A stretch of DNA of 64,000 bases from Mercurialis annua (lineage: Eukaryota; Streptophyta; Magnoliopsida; Malpighiales; Euphorbiaceae): assembly GCF_937616625.2 (NCBI RefSeq), contig NC_065570.1, forward strand, positions 42,291,665 through 42,355,664. Direction: 5' to 3'. Positions 1 to 11,446 of this stretch are shown here, piece after piece. Positions within the stretch are counted from its first letter, which is position 1. Every line of letters begins with the position of its first letter. The translations under genes were made by a program, and so were the position numbers. The notes beneath the pieces were generated by a model. It did no database searches, was not told where the DNA came from, and saw only the letters and a list, made by a program, of their open reading frames with translations.

Positions 1-55
1 ATTTCAGCTTCTGCATGTCCTTCTTGGCCGAATATGACATTAGCCGCACTGCCTA

Positions 56-3000
56 ATGGTCAATCTTCCTATTTGTTTTCGTTCTGAGAATGCCATAAAT
101 TGGGGACCCAAGCCTTTTTGTTCGGGGGATGCCTGGTGGGATCACGAATTTTTTGAGGATTTTGTGAAAGATAACTGGAATGTGGTCTGTGACAATTCAC
201 TGCATCTTGTTCAAAGACTTAGAGAGCTACGACAGAAAATAAAAGTCTGGAATGTGGAGGTTTTTGGGGATCAATCTCAAAAAGTTAAGGTTAAGAAAAT
301 CCATTTGCAGAATATTGCCGCAGAGAGCAATCCGTTGACAGAAGTGGAAAGGTCCGAATATGGCAATCTTAAAGCAGCTCTGTGAGAGGCTGAAAAAAGG
401 ATTGAATCTCTTTGGATGCAGAAATCAAGGCTGAAGTGGAGTTTAGAGGGTGATAAGAATACGAAGTTTTTCCACAGCATAGCTTCGACACATTATAGAA
501 ACAATTACATTGCTTTTATTTCGGTGGATGGTATTAATTACTCTGAGCCTAAGGATATCCGTTTTCACATCAGAGAGTTTTACAGTCAACTTTATAGTCG
601 GCAGGCAAGAACAGATTTTATTATCTCTAGCCTGAACTTCGAAACACTAAACACTGTGTAGGGGGACCGTTTAGTTAAATCCTTCGATGAGAGTGAAGGC
701 TTCAATGCTCTCTGTTCTTGCGGTATGAAGAAAGCACCGAGTCCGGATGGGTTTAATTTTTACTTCTATAGAAAAGCTTGGCCTGTGATGAAAAAGGATA
801 TCATGGAACTGCTTAAGAATTTTCAGCGTTTTAATACCTTACCTAAAGGTATTAATTCTTCTTTTATGGTGTTGATTCCTAAGGTGGTTGGTTCAACTAA
901 TATACAGGATTATCGTCCGATAAGTCTTGTAAATGGTATATTTAAGCTTCTCTCTAAAGTGCTTTCTCGGAGACTAGCACCTTTACTTTCTGAGGTGATT
1001 TCGGATAATCAACATGCTTTTTTAAAAGGTAAAGCATTCTAGAATGCTCTACTATTACGAATGAGCTTATTCATGCTGCAACTCGGTGTAAGGAAAAACT
1101 ACTTGTTTTCAAGCTTGATTTTTAGAAGGCTTTCGATAGTATAAGTTGGGATTATTTGCTCTCTGTTATGCGATGTATGAATTTTCCAGGAAAATGGATT
1201 GAGTGGATGTATTGCTGTTTGTCTTCGGGTTGTACGTCGGTGTTAGTGAATGGTAGTCCAGTTGACCCGATCTCTCTTCGAAGAGGTGTTCGTCAGGGAG
1301 ATCCGATATCACCATATTTATTTCTTATCGCAGTATAGGGACTGAAACGGCTTTTGTTCAAATATGAAGAATTAGGGTTCATGCGTGGCTTTGTTTTTTC
1401 AGAGAACCATGATCCTTTATCTCTATTGTAGTTTGCAGATGACACCATCTTGTATCTTCCATTTGATATTGAACAGCTTAGGAATTTAACTCGGATTCTT
1501 CGCTGTTTTGAATTGATATCGGGCCTTCAAATTAATTTTCATAAAAGCTCCATTATGGGAATTGATGTGAATGAAGCTGACCTTCGAAATGTGGCACATA
1601 TTGTTGGGTGCAAGATTGATTCTTTTCCTATAAAATATTTGGGTCTCCCTCTATCGAATAGGACGCTCTCTGCTTGCGCCTGGGATTCTGTGGTTGAACG
1701 TTTCAAATCTCGTATGGCTTTATGGAAAGGCTCTCTGTTATCTCCGGCTGGAAGGTTAGTTCTCATTAAGTCGGTTCTCTTTAGTGTGCCAGTCTATTTT
1801 ATGTCGTTGTTCAATATGACGGGGTCAGTTCAGAAACAACTAGAGTCATACATGATTAAATTCTTATGGAAGGGAGATGTTTCTTCTCGGGTGTTGAGTA
1901 AAGTCTCTGGGGAAAATATTTGCAAGGACTTTAAAGATGGAGAATTGGGTATTCATAATCTTAAAATTAGAAACCAAAGTTTGCTTTTTAAATGGGTGTG
2001 GAAAGTGAGGATAAATAATAAAGATTCGCTTTGGTCTAACATTGTTTCAAGTTGCTCTAACATTGTGGATTAGAATTCGCTGTTGAATGGCGATGTTAAA
2101 AAAATGTCTTTCATTTGGAAAGGTATTAAGAAAGCATGTTGTAATGACAATCGGGCTAGGAGAATCTTTCTTAGTAACTTGAAATATAATGTTGGTAATG
2201 GGTACTCTATTTCTCTATGGAACGATAATTGGAGTGGTTTTGGTCCTCCTTGTTTTTTGCTACCTCGTCTTTATAATCTTTCGAATCAAAAGCAAGCGAC
2301 TATTGGTGTTATTCAGAGGGATGGGTGGAGATGGCGAAGACGATTGAGAGGGGCTGAATTGATTTTGCTTAATGAGTTACTGTCCATGTTTAATATGATT
2401 TCTCAAAATTCGAACCAAGGTGATAATATTTGGTGGATTTTCAGATCGAAATCATATATTGCAGCTTCTATGGTTCGGTGTTTAACTATTAATGGCCCTA
2501 TGGATTGGAATTTTAATCGTCAACCTACTGTTGTAGTTGTTCCGGTTATAGAAAGCAACGGCAATGAGGGCACAACTGCTGTTCCTTTTGATGATGTTCG
2601 CTTGGGGGCAGCTACGGTTAGAGGGGATGTTGATGTAGCTGCTGCAGGATGGACCACAGAGGAAACTGCTGCCGCTGCAGGTGAGACTGAAGGTGTGATA
2701 GATGCTGAACGGACAACAATTGGAACTGCTGCTGCTAGCTGGAGACCTGCTGGACGTGAAGAAAGATTTTTGGCCGAAGCTGCTGACTACACTTTCGCGC
2801 AAAGGAATATCTTAACAATCAATGACCCAGATTTAAGTAACCCAGGAGCAGCAATTATATCTCCATTTACGACAGTCTAGAGCTCTAAAGCTCCACCGCG
2901 AGTTAAGTTCTTCATTTGGTTAGCAATGCATAATCGAGTTACTTCGCTTGATTTTTTAGCTCGTCGGTCTATTATTTCAGCGAATGAATCTTTATGTATG

Positions 3001-3384
3001 CTATGTGGTGTGATGGAGACGCAGGATCATATTTTCATTCATTGTGACTTTGCACGAGATATTTGGTGTTCTATTTTACAGAGAATGGCCATGGTTTGGA
3101 TTTTTCTTTCGTCGTTTGAGGATTTCATGCTTCAATGGCAGTATATTATTCCAAGAGGTAGCTATTGCCATCTGTGGAGAATTTTACGCTATCTTGTTAT
3201 TTGGGAAATATGGAAGTGCAGGAACAATAGAATTTTCCAGAACAAGCTGCAGGATACGGAGAGTGTTATCTTTAACTGCTTCACTAAAGCATTGTTTTTG
3301 TTTAAACTTTGTAATAGGAAGTTCGCTTTTTCAGGCCAAGATTTCTATCGAAATCCAATTTGTATTATTTTTCCGGGACATTGA
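56..3384 (+). pseudogene. LINE ORF2 remnant: reverse transcriptase and zf-RVT
   Basis: This is a broken ORF2. The stretch WGPKPF near 95-115 is the usual junction after the endonuclease. The linker SRLKWSLEGDKNTKFFH (about 424-475) and APSPDGFNFYFYRKAW (about 732-782) mark the start of the RT. DYRPISLVNGIFKLLSKVL (about 910-965) and RRGVRQGDPISPYLF (about 1279-1323) are core RT motifs, and FADD at about 1435 is the catalytic motif. A zinc-finger-like CMLCG...H...C cluster (zf-RVT) lies near 2995-3045. In-frame stops occur at about 384, 660, 1040, 1338, 1428 and 2071. Two long open stretches (1450-2073 and 2083-2880) remain. The domain calls are very clear. The gene is not functional. Confidence 0.9.
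2510..2880 (+). other. Open, alanine-rich insert inside the LINE ORF2
   Basis: Between LINE residues ending ...DWNFNR (about 2501-2519) and resuming SSKAPPRVKFFIWLA (from about 2881) lie roughly 360 bases that do not match the expected LINE layout, where these two pieces normally nearly adjoin. The segment stays open in the LINE frame for about 120 codons, is GC-richer than its surroundings and encodes an Ala/Thr/Glu-rich, low-complexity peptide ending at a TAG at 2878-2880. I see no terminal inverted repeat or clear target duplication. I do not recognise the peptide. It may be a captured gene fragment or an insertion of unknown type. Confidence 0.5.
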
Positions 3385-3514
3385 TTTTTTGGCCTTTCTC
3401 TTAGCCGTAGCCTCTAGTGCGCCATCTTGAGTGTGACACCTCATGTGCCAAACCTTTAAACTGACCTTTTGCCACTTTTGTGGTTAATATACATACTATT
3501 CATCAAAAAAAAAA

Positions 3515-3739
3515 TAGTTAGATTAGTTAAAATTAGTTTATTTATATACTTTTCCATTTTTAGCCTTTAATAATTTTTTAATTAAATAAATAATATAATA
3601 ATGACTAATTTTTGTATTGGTATATTTTACATTGGTATTAAAACTTGATATTTATTCCACATTGGAACATGGAGAAATTAATTAAATTGAAGATAACAAT
3701 GTATATTTATTACGGTAACTAAAACTTTTAGTTTTAAAA
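3515..3739. other. AT-rich non-coding DNA
   Basis: AT-rich sequence without a supportable ORF follows the LINE A-run. It may belong to the body of the truncated Stowaway-like element whose right end lies at 3821. Confidence 0.5.
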
Positions 3740-3821
3740 TTATTAACCAAAAATAGAAGGTGACCTATAATTTGGGATGCCCAGAATAGAAAGGTGACCT
3801 ATCTTTGCGGGACGGAGGGAG
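3740..3821. mobile_element. Stowaway-like (Tc1/mariner) MITE terminus
   Basis: The stretch ends in GGGACGGAGGGAG at 3809-3821 followed by TA, which is the classic Stowaway terminal repeat and its TA target. Inside, the block AAGGTGACCTAT occurs twice (about 3759 and 3791), as is common in these elements. The matching left terminus (CTCCCTCCGTCCC) is not seen downstream of the LINE, so the element is probably truncated, possibly by the LINE insertion. The left boundary is a guess. Confidence 0.6.
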
Positions 3822-3872
3822 TATAACATAGATAACTGTGAAAATTAATGTGTAAGTGTAAGTGATCAAGAT

Positions 3873-4145
3873 CAGTGTTTTAAAAATCGAACCGGTGATC
3901 AAACCGACAACGCTACCAGTTTCTAGTTCAATGACCGGTTTAATTTTTTAAAATATTAAACTGCCGGTTTAACTTCGGCTTCACCAATCCAACTCCCTAT
4001 TTTCATCGGTTCTATTTGGTTCAATTCAGTCTGATCCGGTTCAATCTGGTTCAATTATAATTTTTAATTTTTTTAAAATTTTAGACTAGATCATTGGTCG
4101 GTTTCCGGTTTAACTGGCCGGTCCGATTCTATTTTAAAATCATTG
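3873..4145. mobile_element. hAT-type MITE with 8-bp TSD
   Basis: This is a 273-bp non-coding element starting CAGTGTTTTAAAAATCG and ending ...TTTTAAAATCATTG. The ends are imperfect inverted repeats of about 25-28 bp. It is flanked by identical 8-bp direct repeats ATCAAGAT at 3865-3872 and 4146-4153, the TSD length of the hAT superfamily. CCGGTTTAA-like motifs recur in the interior. It has no coding capacity and would depend on a hAT transposase elsewhere. Confidence 0.88.
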
Positions 4146-4153
4146 ATCAAGAT

Positions 4154-4494
4154 ATTAAATTTTAGGAACATAAATATCCATTCGTCCTTTATAAAATAGA
4201 ACTTACACGAATTATTACAAAAAATAATATAAGTTAAATAGTTTTTTTTTACAACGGGTGTGTATAATTAAATAGTTTCAATATAAGTTAAAGGGAAATA
4301 TAAATTAAGAAAAACTCTATATAAAGGACATGGATAGAGGTAGCTTATAGAGGCGGCTAACAAATGGTAGTCTTCGTGTCTTCGCAGCCCTTTGTGGACC
4401 CAATGATCTAATCAACCATAATAAAGAAAGGGGTGCCATGCACCAATTGGCAACAATGACACATGCCTGTCCTTTAGCTGAATTTCTAAAGGGC
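4154..4494. other. AT-rich non-coding DNA
   Basis: This is spacer between two MITE-like elements. I see no ORF of note, RNA gene or repeat in it. Confidence 0.5.
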
Positions 4495-4502
4495 TAAAAT
4501 AT

Positions 4503-5212
4503 GAAAGAAGTATCATTTTAACCCCTCAACTTGACATGAAATATAAAAAACGTCAAAATTAATAAAACCAGATCACTTTTATCTCGAATATGTCAAAACC
4601 GGTTTGAACAGTTCCCTATGCTGACGTGGCACTTTAATTGGAGAGTGAATTTTATAAATATCATAATTTACTCTAACTAAACTCTAATTAATCATAATTA
4701 AACACTAATTAATACAGGGGCCTTTTTAAATCAAGAATAGTCGATCTGTTCTTGTCAAGAACAGTCGATATGTTCTTGGCAAGAACAGATCAACTGTTCT
4801 TGGAGGAGCTGCTGCTGCTCGTTCTCAGGCGAGGAGCTCCTCGCCTGAGAACGGAAATTTAAAGAAAAATTAATTTATTTTTTTGCTAAAAATAGATTAT
4901 ATGGTGTTAATTTAATATATAAAATTGTAAAACTAAGAGTATTAAATTGTGTTTTTAAATTATTAGATATTAATTTAAATTATTAAACAAAAATTAGGAC
5001 CATTTTAAACTCTTTAACATCAAAAAACCACCTTGGAATACAAAACCACTATCAAATCCGGAGAATGTATCTCACTCTATTAGGTGAGAGTGTGGATGAG
5101 TGTTTTTATACCAAATTTGATAACTTTAGGATAAAAGTGACCCTGTTTTGGTAATTTGAATGTTTTTGATACATTATGCCAAGTTCAGAGGGTAAAATGA
5201 TCCTTCGTTCGT
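4503..5212. mobile_element. 710-bp non-autonomous TIR element
   Basis: The first about 80 bp (TATCATTTTAACCCCTCAAC...) and the last about 80 bp form an imperfect long terminal inverted repeat: the right end read in reverse begins GGATCATTTTACCCTCTGAA. The 8-mer TAAAATAT occurs directly outside both ends (4495-4502 and 5213-5220) and is a likely TSD, although in AT-rich DNA chance is possible. The interior has no ORF. It contains short nested inverted repeats built on GTTCTTG/CAAGAAC (4741-4800) and a perfect 34-bp palindrome. Long TIRs and an 8-9 bp TSD fit a Mutator-like or hAT-like MITE. The superfamily is not certain. Confidence 0.7.
4820..4853. repeat. Perfect 34-bp palindrome
   Basis: Two 17-bp arms, CGTTCTCAGGCGAGGAG and its exact reverse complement, meet with no spacer at 4836/4837. 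The sequence is GC-rich in an AT-rich setting and sits near the middle of the TIR element at 4503-5212. It would form a strong cruciform or RNA hairpin. Confidence 0.95.
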
Positions 5213-5220
5213 TAAAATAT

Positions 5221-5609
5221 TTAATCTATAGTAAAATTTATAATTTAATTATAATTTATAATTTCTTATAACATGGTGTCTGATTTTAAATTTTTAAATT
5301 TTTAATTTTTTTTATATAATTTTCTTATTTAAATAATCTTCATTTGTTTTAAGTCTAATTACTTAAAAACCATTCACCTTGAATTTTTTTCATCTACACT
5401 CTGACGTTAAAAAAGAAACCATTTACATCTTTTTTTTTGGTTTTTCATGTTTCAACTCTAACAAAAATATTAAATTGATCTCTTTTTATCTGAAAATAAA
5501 TTTAAAATAATCTTTCTTTTTTTAGCCTATATTCTAATTAAATATTAATATTATTAATAATATAAAACACTTTATTCTTCAAAAAAAAATTATAAAATAA
5601 TAGTATAAT
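5221..5609. other. AT-rich non-coding DNA
   Basis: AT-rich sequence with poly-A and poly-T runs. No ORF or recognisable element. Confidence 0.5.
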
Positions 5610-6880
5610 TGTATACACCTATTTTACGGACAAGTAAAACGTGATAAGGGACTGAAGCGTACAATAATGATTTTCAAAGAAACTAGTCTGGGTGACAAGA
5701 TAGAAATTTACTTGCTGGAATCCAAGCAGGTGTAATCTGCGCACAGATGCAAACTTGGAGGATTAAAACTCAATTAGCCGTAAATAGCTCATAAAAATCC
5801 AAACAAATTGTAGTCTAAGTCTAGAAATTGGACGAATTGTAATACCTTAGAAGTTTATTGACTAATTTGCAAGTTTTATGGACTGAAATTGACCATACCG
5901 AAACCCATAGGGACTTAGTAGCATTTGTTTAACAGTTTCAGGCATCAAAACTCACTTTTAGCCCCTTTTTACTTAGCCATCAAACTATAATATGAATTTA
6001 ATTAAATTAATAGTGTTTAAAGATAATCCTAATACCTAAACACCTATCACTTAAACAGTAAACCTAGAAGACTCTAGTAAACCCTAACCCTAATTCACTG
6101 CTATAAATTCAACCTTAAGTCAGTGTAGCTAAAGGTGACACATAAACCCCAGAGAATAAGACTGAAAATTTTGGTCCCCCTGAACTAGCCATAGTCGAAT
6201 GTTTCAACACACACAGTCACATCAATTTCCTGTCCTAAACACAAAAACAAGTGTTAATTCTCCAAGAACGCATCACAAGCACCAGATTCGAAGCTGGGTT
6301 CCGCATCCACTTCGCCAGTAAACGAGCCAATGACCCAAACAGGCAATTCTGATGACCCTCTAATTATCCCTTTGATTTTTTTATGAATATATGCCATAAT
6401 AATCATTATATTTGCTGTAATTATATGATTTACGGTGTATGTTAGCATTATTTGCCAATTTTAACCATAAAATTGTCATCTTATGTTCAATAATTATATT
6501 ATCAAATTTCCATGAAATTATTGATAGGCATGTTAATTAGCTGTAGTTAACTGTTTTTATACTCAAATTCAGAAATCCAATTAATTAAAACCTCTAAAAT
6601 GCATGTTTCTAGTTTTTTATAGCTATTTTTCCCATAAAAATACCTAAATAAAGTTGTTGTAATTGAATATTTTTAATGTTCAAATCACCTTAAAATGATT
6701 CTAGACTGTTATTTTTAAATTTCTTATTCGATTTTATGCGTTTTGACTGTTTTTGCACGAAACACGGAGCTGAAATGAGTGAAAACCGAGCTAAAAACGA
6801 ACCAGAAAACTGCTGAAAAACGAGTTGCTGACTTGCTGCCCAAAACCGCCGCCGCCAACCACAACTGCAGCTGCGCCGAC
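5610..6880 (+). mobile_element. Truncated Ogre-like LTR fragment
   Basis: It starts TGTATACACCTATTTTACGG, which matches the 5' start of the minus-strand LTRs beginning at 28510 and 50041 when those are reversed. Further blocks are shared, such as the segment around 6254-6370 (ending GAACGCATC) and the corresponding part of 17455-17560 and 49740-49855. It is in the opposite orientation to the large Ogre-like element downstream. It breaks off near 6880, in the region equivalent to the GGCGGC-rich part of the other LTRs. No internal region or PBS follows it, so it is a relic. Confidence 0.7.
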
Positions 6881-7157
6881 ATATATAATAAATAAAATTT
6901 TCATTTTTCCATAAATATTATTTTTTAATTAATAATGGACTACTGAAATTTTTAACGAATAAATAGTTTAATATATTATTACCAAATTAATAGACATTTT
7001 TTTTTATAATTGGTATTTTTAAATATTAAAAATTAATTATAATATATCAAATTTCAAAAGTTGAGAAATTATTTCAAAATAAATTTTCATGTGTCACATG
7101 TTAAAAGATCTAGCAATATAAAAAATAGATTCATATTTAAATAATAATTCAAAACAT
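6881..7157. other. AT-rich spacer
   Basis: No gene or recognisable element is seen. It ends in the left copy of the second LINE's target duplication (7158-7170). Confidence 0.5.
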
Positions 7158-7201
7158 TCACATTTTTCATTGCTAATTGAATTCTATCAAAAACGCTCTC
7201 C

Positions 7202-8766
7202 ATGGAGAAAACCTTAGCCTCCATCCCGTTTCAGGCCGTCCTGCTATTTCTGATCAACAATCAGTCCCGTTCCACACACTCCGTAGATAGCGAGAACGCA
7301 AGGATTCCTTCGACTAACATAGTTATTTATTTTGAAAACTATCTGGGGAATTGGTTTTATGATGACATTCAAAAAGCTTTTGCAAAGCTCGGTATTCATG
7401 GCACTGTTACCCTTGCTAGAAGAAGAAACCGTTTGAATTTAAGATTTGGATTCCTTCGCATTAATCATGATCAGAACTTTTCAGCAGCTTTGAGAAAATT
7501 GAACACTATTTACGTAGGGCTGTGCAGGATTATGGCTTTTTCAATCAAAGTTTCTAAACCCTAAATTGGCTTCCCCCAAGCAACGTACCATTGTGAAACC
7601 CAAACAAATTCTACATGTCTTCAAGGAATCAGTCAGAGATGACATAACGCATATTTAAGTTGTCACAACAGATCCTTTGGTTTTCAATACCAAATCTTCT
7701 ACACTGTTAATAAATTAGAATCTTGCACTCCTGGTTAATGTTCCTAAGATACAGAATTTTCCTCATGTTCATAATTTTTTAAATCAATCTCGTTCCTCAG
7801 TGGCTCAAACATGCTGATTTCATTTCACAATGAACATTATTTATCCAGGTTCAAGCATGATTTTGCAAGCATGATAGCGTTCTTTGATTCTTTTACCTCT
7901 TGTGATGAATGTTACACTTCTAAGGAACGTTTTACTTGGATTAATATAATAAGAATACCATTGACAATATGGTGTGAAGATTTTTTTCATCGAAGTTGAC
8001 AATATATTTGGCAAATCTATTTCTATCCACCCTATGGTTCTTTCTAATGAACGTCTGGACTCAGGTTCATTTCTTATTTCTACTCCCAAGTAGTGTATTG
8101 ATTGTTTCCTCCTAGTCATTTGCAATGGAAAAGAATCAATCATCCAAGGTATTGAATCCCCATTTCCTATCTTGATCTTCAACAGTCTTCATAATACGGA
8201 ATCCTCATCAGCTTATGAATTGGATTCAAACTCAGATTATCCAAAAGACAAAGCTGATGTGGAAAAAGCCTACAAAATTGTAGCTTATTGAGTAATGTAA
8301 GGTACTTGTTGAGAAGTACAAAGAGCTAATGCGTGTTATTAATCTCGATGAGCAGAACATTAACGTCGAGCGTGAAAATAATCATGGGGATCATCAGATG
8401 ACACCTACAACGCTCCCTACACGAAATGCCAATCCTATTGTATCACCAGGATCGTCGATATTGTCTTGAAAATTGACTAATTTATTTCCAACTCCAGACA
8501 TGACAAATATTACACAAGGGGCTAAGTTTCCTTCCAGCAGCAATCCAGTGGCAGACACTATTCCAACAGATTCTCCTATTGACCAACAAGTTTTAGCTTA
8601 TAGAGAAGAAGCAAAAAAGACATGGGAAATTGGACTCAATTTAGGCTTGTTTTCTGAGCATTTGGATAATAATATTGTGGACCTCTTATCAAGGAGCAGC
8701 AGATCTCTTCATAGTGTGTCTTTACTATCAAGGTTAAATTATCTTTGCTATGTCTTTTACATTTAA
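7202..8766 (+). pseudogene. LINE ORF1 remnant with RRM-like domain
   Basis: The ORF begins at the first ATG, 31 bases inside the element. Residues about 30-115 (NIVIYFENYLGNWFYDD, then ...FGFLRI...) have the pattern of the RRM-like domain found in plant L1 ORF1 proteins, which bind element RNA. The frame closes at 7564. Further coding traces continue in other frames to 8766, where AKKTWEIGLNLGL is the usual ORF1 C-terminal motif. It overlaps the start of ORF2 by a few bases. The protein is broken by at least two frameshifts or stops. Confidence 0.75.
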
Positions 8767-9582
8767 ATTTATATCATGGAATTGCCGAGGAGCTATTACT
8801 CATTTTTGCAAACAAAGATCTATTAGATCCTTTGTCTCTACTCATATCTTATCGATTGTAGGGTTAGTTAAAACGAAAAATCTAGATTTCGACTATTATT
8901 TTCCTAGCTTCGTGGGTGCCTTCAATGGTTTGATTTGTATTTGGAATTCATCCTTGATCTATGCTACTAGAGTTTTGAAGACGGATTGATGGATTTCCTT
9001 AAATTTTTATTGGTCTGATATTCTTATTAGATTCATCCTCGTTTATGCTCTGAATTCTTAATCGGATAGAGCCGACTTATGGAATGATTTAATAGCTGAA
9101 ATACACTGTAACTGTCCTCGTTTAATTGAAGGAGATGTTAATGAAGCTATTCATCATTCAAAAAGATTTAATTGTACAAGTTAGTCTCTTTTCCATGCTC
9201 GCTTTTTGAGCTTTCATTAATGAGGCGAATCTTTCTGAAGTTCGTCTTCATGGCCGATTCTTTACTTGGTAAAACAGAATATCAAAGTCCAAAATTGACA
9301 GATGTTTTGCAAACTAATTGGTTTTTAATGAATGGCCTCATCTTCATCTCAAAGTTCTATCTCGCTCCTTTCTAACCATGTCCCTATTCAGTTTTCTTCG
9401 GCTTCTAATATGGATTGGGATCCGAAACCTTTTCGATCAATAAATGCTTGGTGGAATCATCAGGATATGAAGAGTTTTTTTAAAAGAATCTTGCCGCTCC
9501 TTGAATGATTCTTCTTCTTTGATTGTCAAACTTTAGAAGCTTCGCAAATTGATTTTCTTATGGAAAAAAATGTCTTTGGAAA
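8750..9582 (+). pseudogene. LINE ORF2 remnant: endonuclease
   Basis: The peptide starting at 8750 reads FISWNCRGA early on, the N-terminal signature of L1 apurinic-type endonucleases. The first frame stops at 8989. Coding traces continue to about 9495 (including WDPKPF near 9418, equivalent to WGPKPF of the first LINE) and to EKNVFG at about 9563-9580. There the solo LTR begins. Several stops are present, so no active enzyme is possible. Confidence 0.75.
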
Positions 9583-10154
9583 TGATAACACAATAGATGG
9601 ACCTACCTCAACATGAGGCAACAGAAACCGAGACAGACATAAGAAGACCTTTAGACCGAGACAGACACAATCAACCCAATATATACCGAAGAAGGTATAT
9701 GAACGAAAGTTACAGAGACCCAACACAGGAAAGCATAAACTCTGCTTGCGGACAGAGTCGGTTAAACCGATCACGACACCTCTGGCCGAGAAAATATAAC
9801 CTCTCTGATTACTAGGCGATAGCCTGACAGAAGGTACACTGACATTCTTAGCAACCACTGCACAGACAAATAGAATTACAGCAGGTTTGTCGGCCCAGAC
9901 AAAGAGGAACAAAGTCATAGTATAAAAGACTAAGAAAAAGTAGGTAAAAATGTTGATACTTTTTTTCTCTCTCAACTCTTAACTCTTTTTCACTTCTTAT
10001 TCTTTCTTTCACTATAACATTTATTGACTTGACCGTCGGAGAGGTTTGCCAGAATCCCTTTCCGACACCCTTCTAACGGTTATGTTGTGCTTTTTAGGTA
10101 CGCCTTTGAAGATACCTCCGGACCTGAGACACGCCCCTAATCCACAAGTTATCA
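9583..10154. mobile_element. Solo LTR with 7-bp inverted ends
   Basis: The 572-bp segment begins TGATAAC and ends GTTATCA and interrupts the LINE between the endonuclease and RT parts. It contains a TATA-like TATAAAAG at about 9922, a pyrimidine-rich stretch and a GACTTGACCGTCGGAG block typical of Ty3/gypsy LTRs. No internal region is attached. The expected 5-bp direct duplication is not seen: the flanks GGAAA and TTTCC are instead inverse of each other, so the inverted ends extend to 12 bp. Identity as an LTR is likely. Family and strand are uncertain. Confidence 0.65.
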
Positions 10155-10906
10155 TTTCCCGCTCTTTGTATGATTTATAGGTGAATACTTTATCCCCTCT
10201 TCGATTTGAATTATTTACTGTTTCCTCACATCTTTAATCACTTTGGCATATGAAATCTCGATTTAATTGGAGTTTATTGGGGGAGAAAAATACTTCATTT
10301 TTTCATACGGCACCCAATATTCACTTAAAAAACAATAATATTTCTGAGATCATTGTTGATAATATTTGTTACAATATTACAACGGATATCAAAAAGAATG
10401 TTCATTCTTATTTCAGGAATTTCTACAAGAAAGACATCAGCTGTACTCAATTTAGCCTTGATTCTTTGCGTTTTAAATAGCTCCAGCCTACTAGTGTAGC
10501 AGAGATTATTAAACCTTTTGATTTGGAAGAGATCAGATACGTTTTGAGGAGTTACGATGGTAACAAAGCACTAGGGTCTGATGGTTTTAACATGTTTTTC
10601 TACAAACATGCTTAGAACTTATAAAAAATGGATGTTCGGCAGATTTTCATGCTCAAACACGACATTTTTAATTTATATTCCTGAGTTCAAAGGAGCAATC
10701 CTCCTTATCTATGGTATTTTCAAGCTCCTTGCAAACCGGTTAGCTCTTGTCTTGCATTTAATTATTTTCAAAAATCAGTTTGGATTCATTAAGCCTAGAA
10801 GCATTCATGAATGTCATTCAATTGCATATGAGATTAGTGACTTATGCTCGAGAAGAAGGGAACAATATCTTATTCTAAAGTTAGACTTTCAAAAGGCTTT
10901 CGACAG
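10155..10906 (+). pseudogene. LINE ORF2 remnant: N-terminal half of RT
   Basis: MKSRFNWSLLGEKNTSFFH (from 10250) corresponds to the linker of the first LINE. NKALGSDGFNMFFY (about 10563-10605) is the RT fingers motif, and LKLDFQKAFDSV (about 10877-10912) is RT motif A with its catalytic Asp. The LTR at 10907 entered exactly in the FDS codons. Stops occur at 10478 and 10612, and there are frameshifts. The RT continues at 13504. Confidence 0.82.
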
Positions 10907-11426
10907 TGTCACGACCCAAAATTATTGAGCCGCAACCGGCGCTAGGGAACGGGAGTGGTAGCTCCGGAACCCGTAGCAAGCCTAAACTCACAATTTATTT
11001 TTCGCAAATATAATATAAACAAATAACAACAAACAACGGAAGCAAATATACATATATATAACATATAACCGAATATGTACACTAACTGTTTCAAAACCTC
11101 GCGGGCTCTAGTTACCGTACCCTGTACGAACTGGCCTCGCGGTACTATATACATCAGTTAGTGTTTCAAACATCTCACTGGCATCTGGGGCCGTGGATCA
11201 TATACAACGTACGTAGCCTATCAAAAAGCATATAGACAAATACAGCAGTTGATATATATAATCAAAATAAACTGCTGACTAGGCTACTATTCTGTTGACA
11301 CAGGACCACTACTGCAGCATTAACAGAAGTCATAAACTAACATATACAGATGACTTCTGCACTCCAAAATTGGCCTCTAGCTAAGTCCACAAGCTAAGCA
11401 CCTGAAAGACATCAAAGGTGAGGGGT

Positions 11427-11446
11427 CAGTATTTGGGGAAATACTG
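11427..11446 (-). promoter_or_regulatory. Conserved LTR hairpin
   Basis: CAGTATTT and AAATACTG form a perfect 8-bp stem around GGGG (CCCC in LTR sense), flanked by GGGGT and GAGTGAG. The same hairpin with altered stem bases occurs at 20173-20192, 27495-27514 and 57461-57480. Its role is unknown. Confidence 0.6.

Larger units (their letters stand above)
1..3514 (+). mobile_element. L1-type LINE, 3' part, degenerate
   Basis: This is the 3' part of a non-LTR retrotransposon that enters from outside the window. It shows the end of the endonuclease, the reverse transcriptase and the zf-RVT region in L1 order, then a 3' UTR and an A-run at 3505-3514. The coding region is broken by several stops, so it cannot move by itself. 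The 5' end is not visible, so no TSD can be paired. Its 3' end resembles that of the second LINE at 15461, so they probably belong to related L1 families. A segment near 2510-2880 does not look like LINE sequence and is listed separately. Confidence 0.9.
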
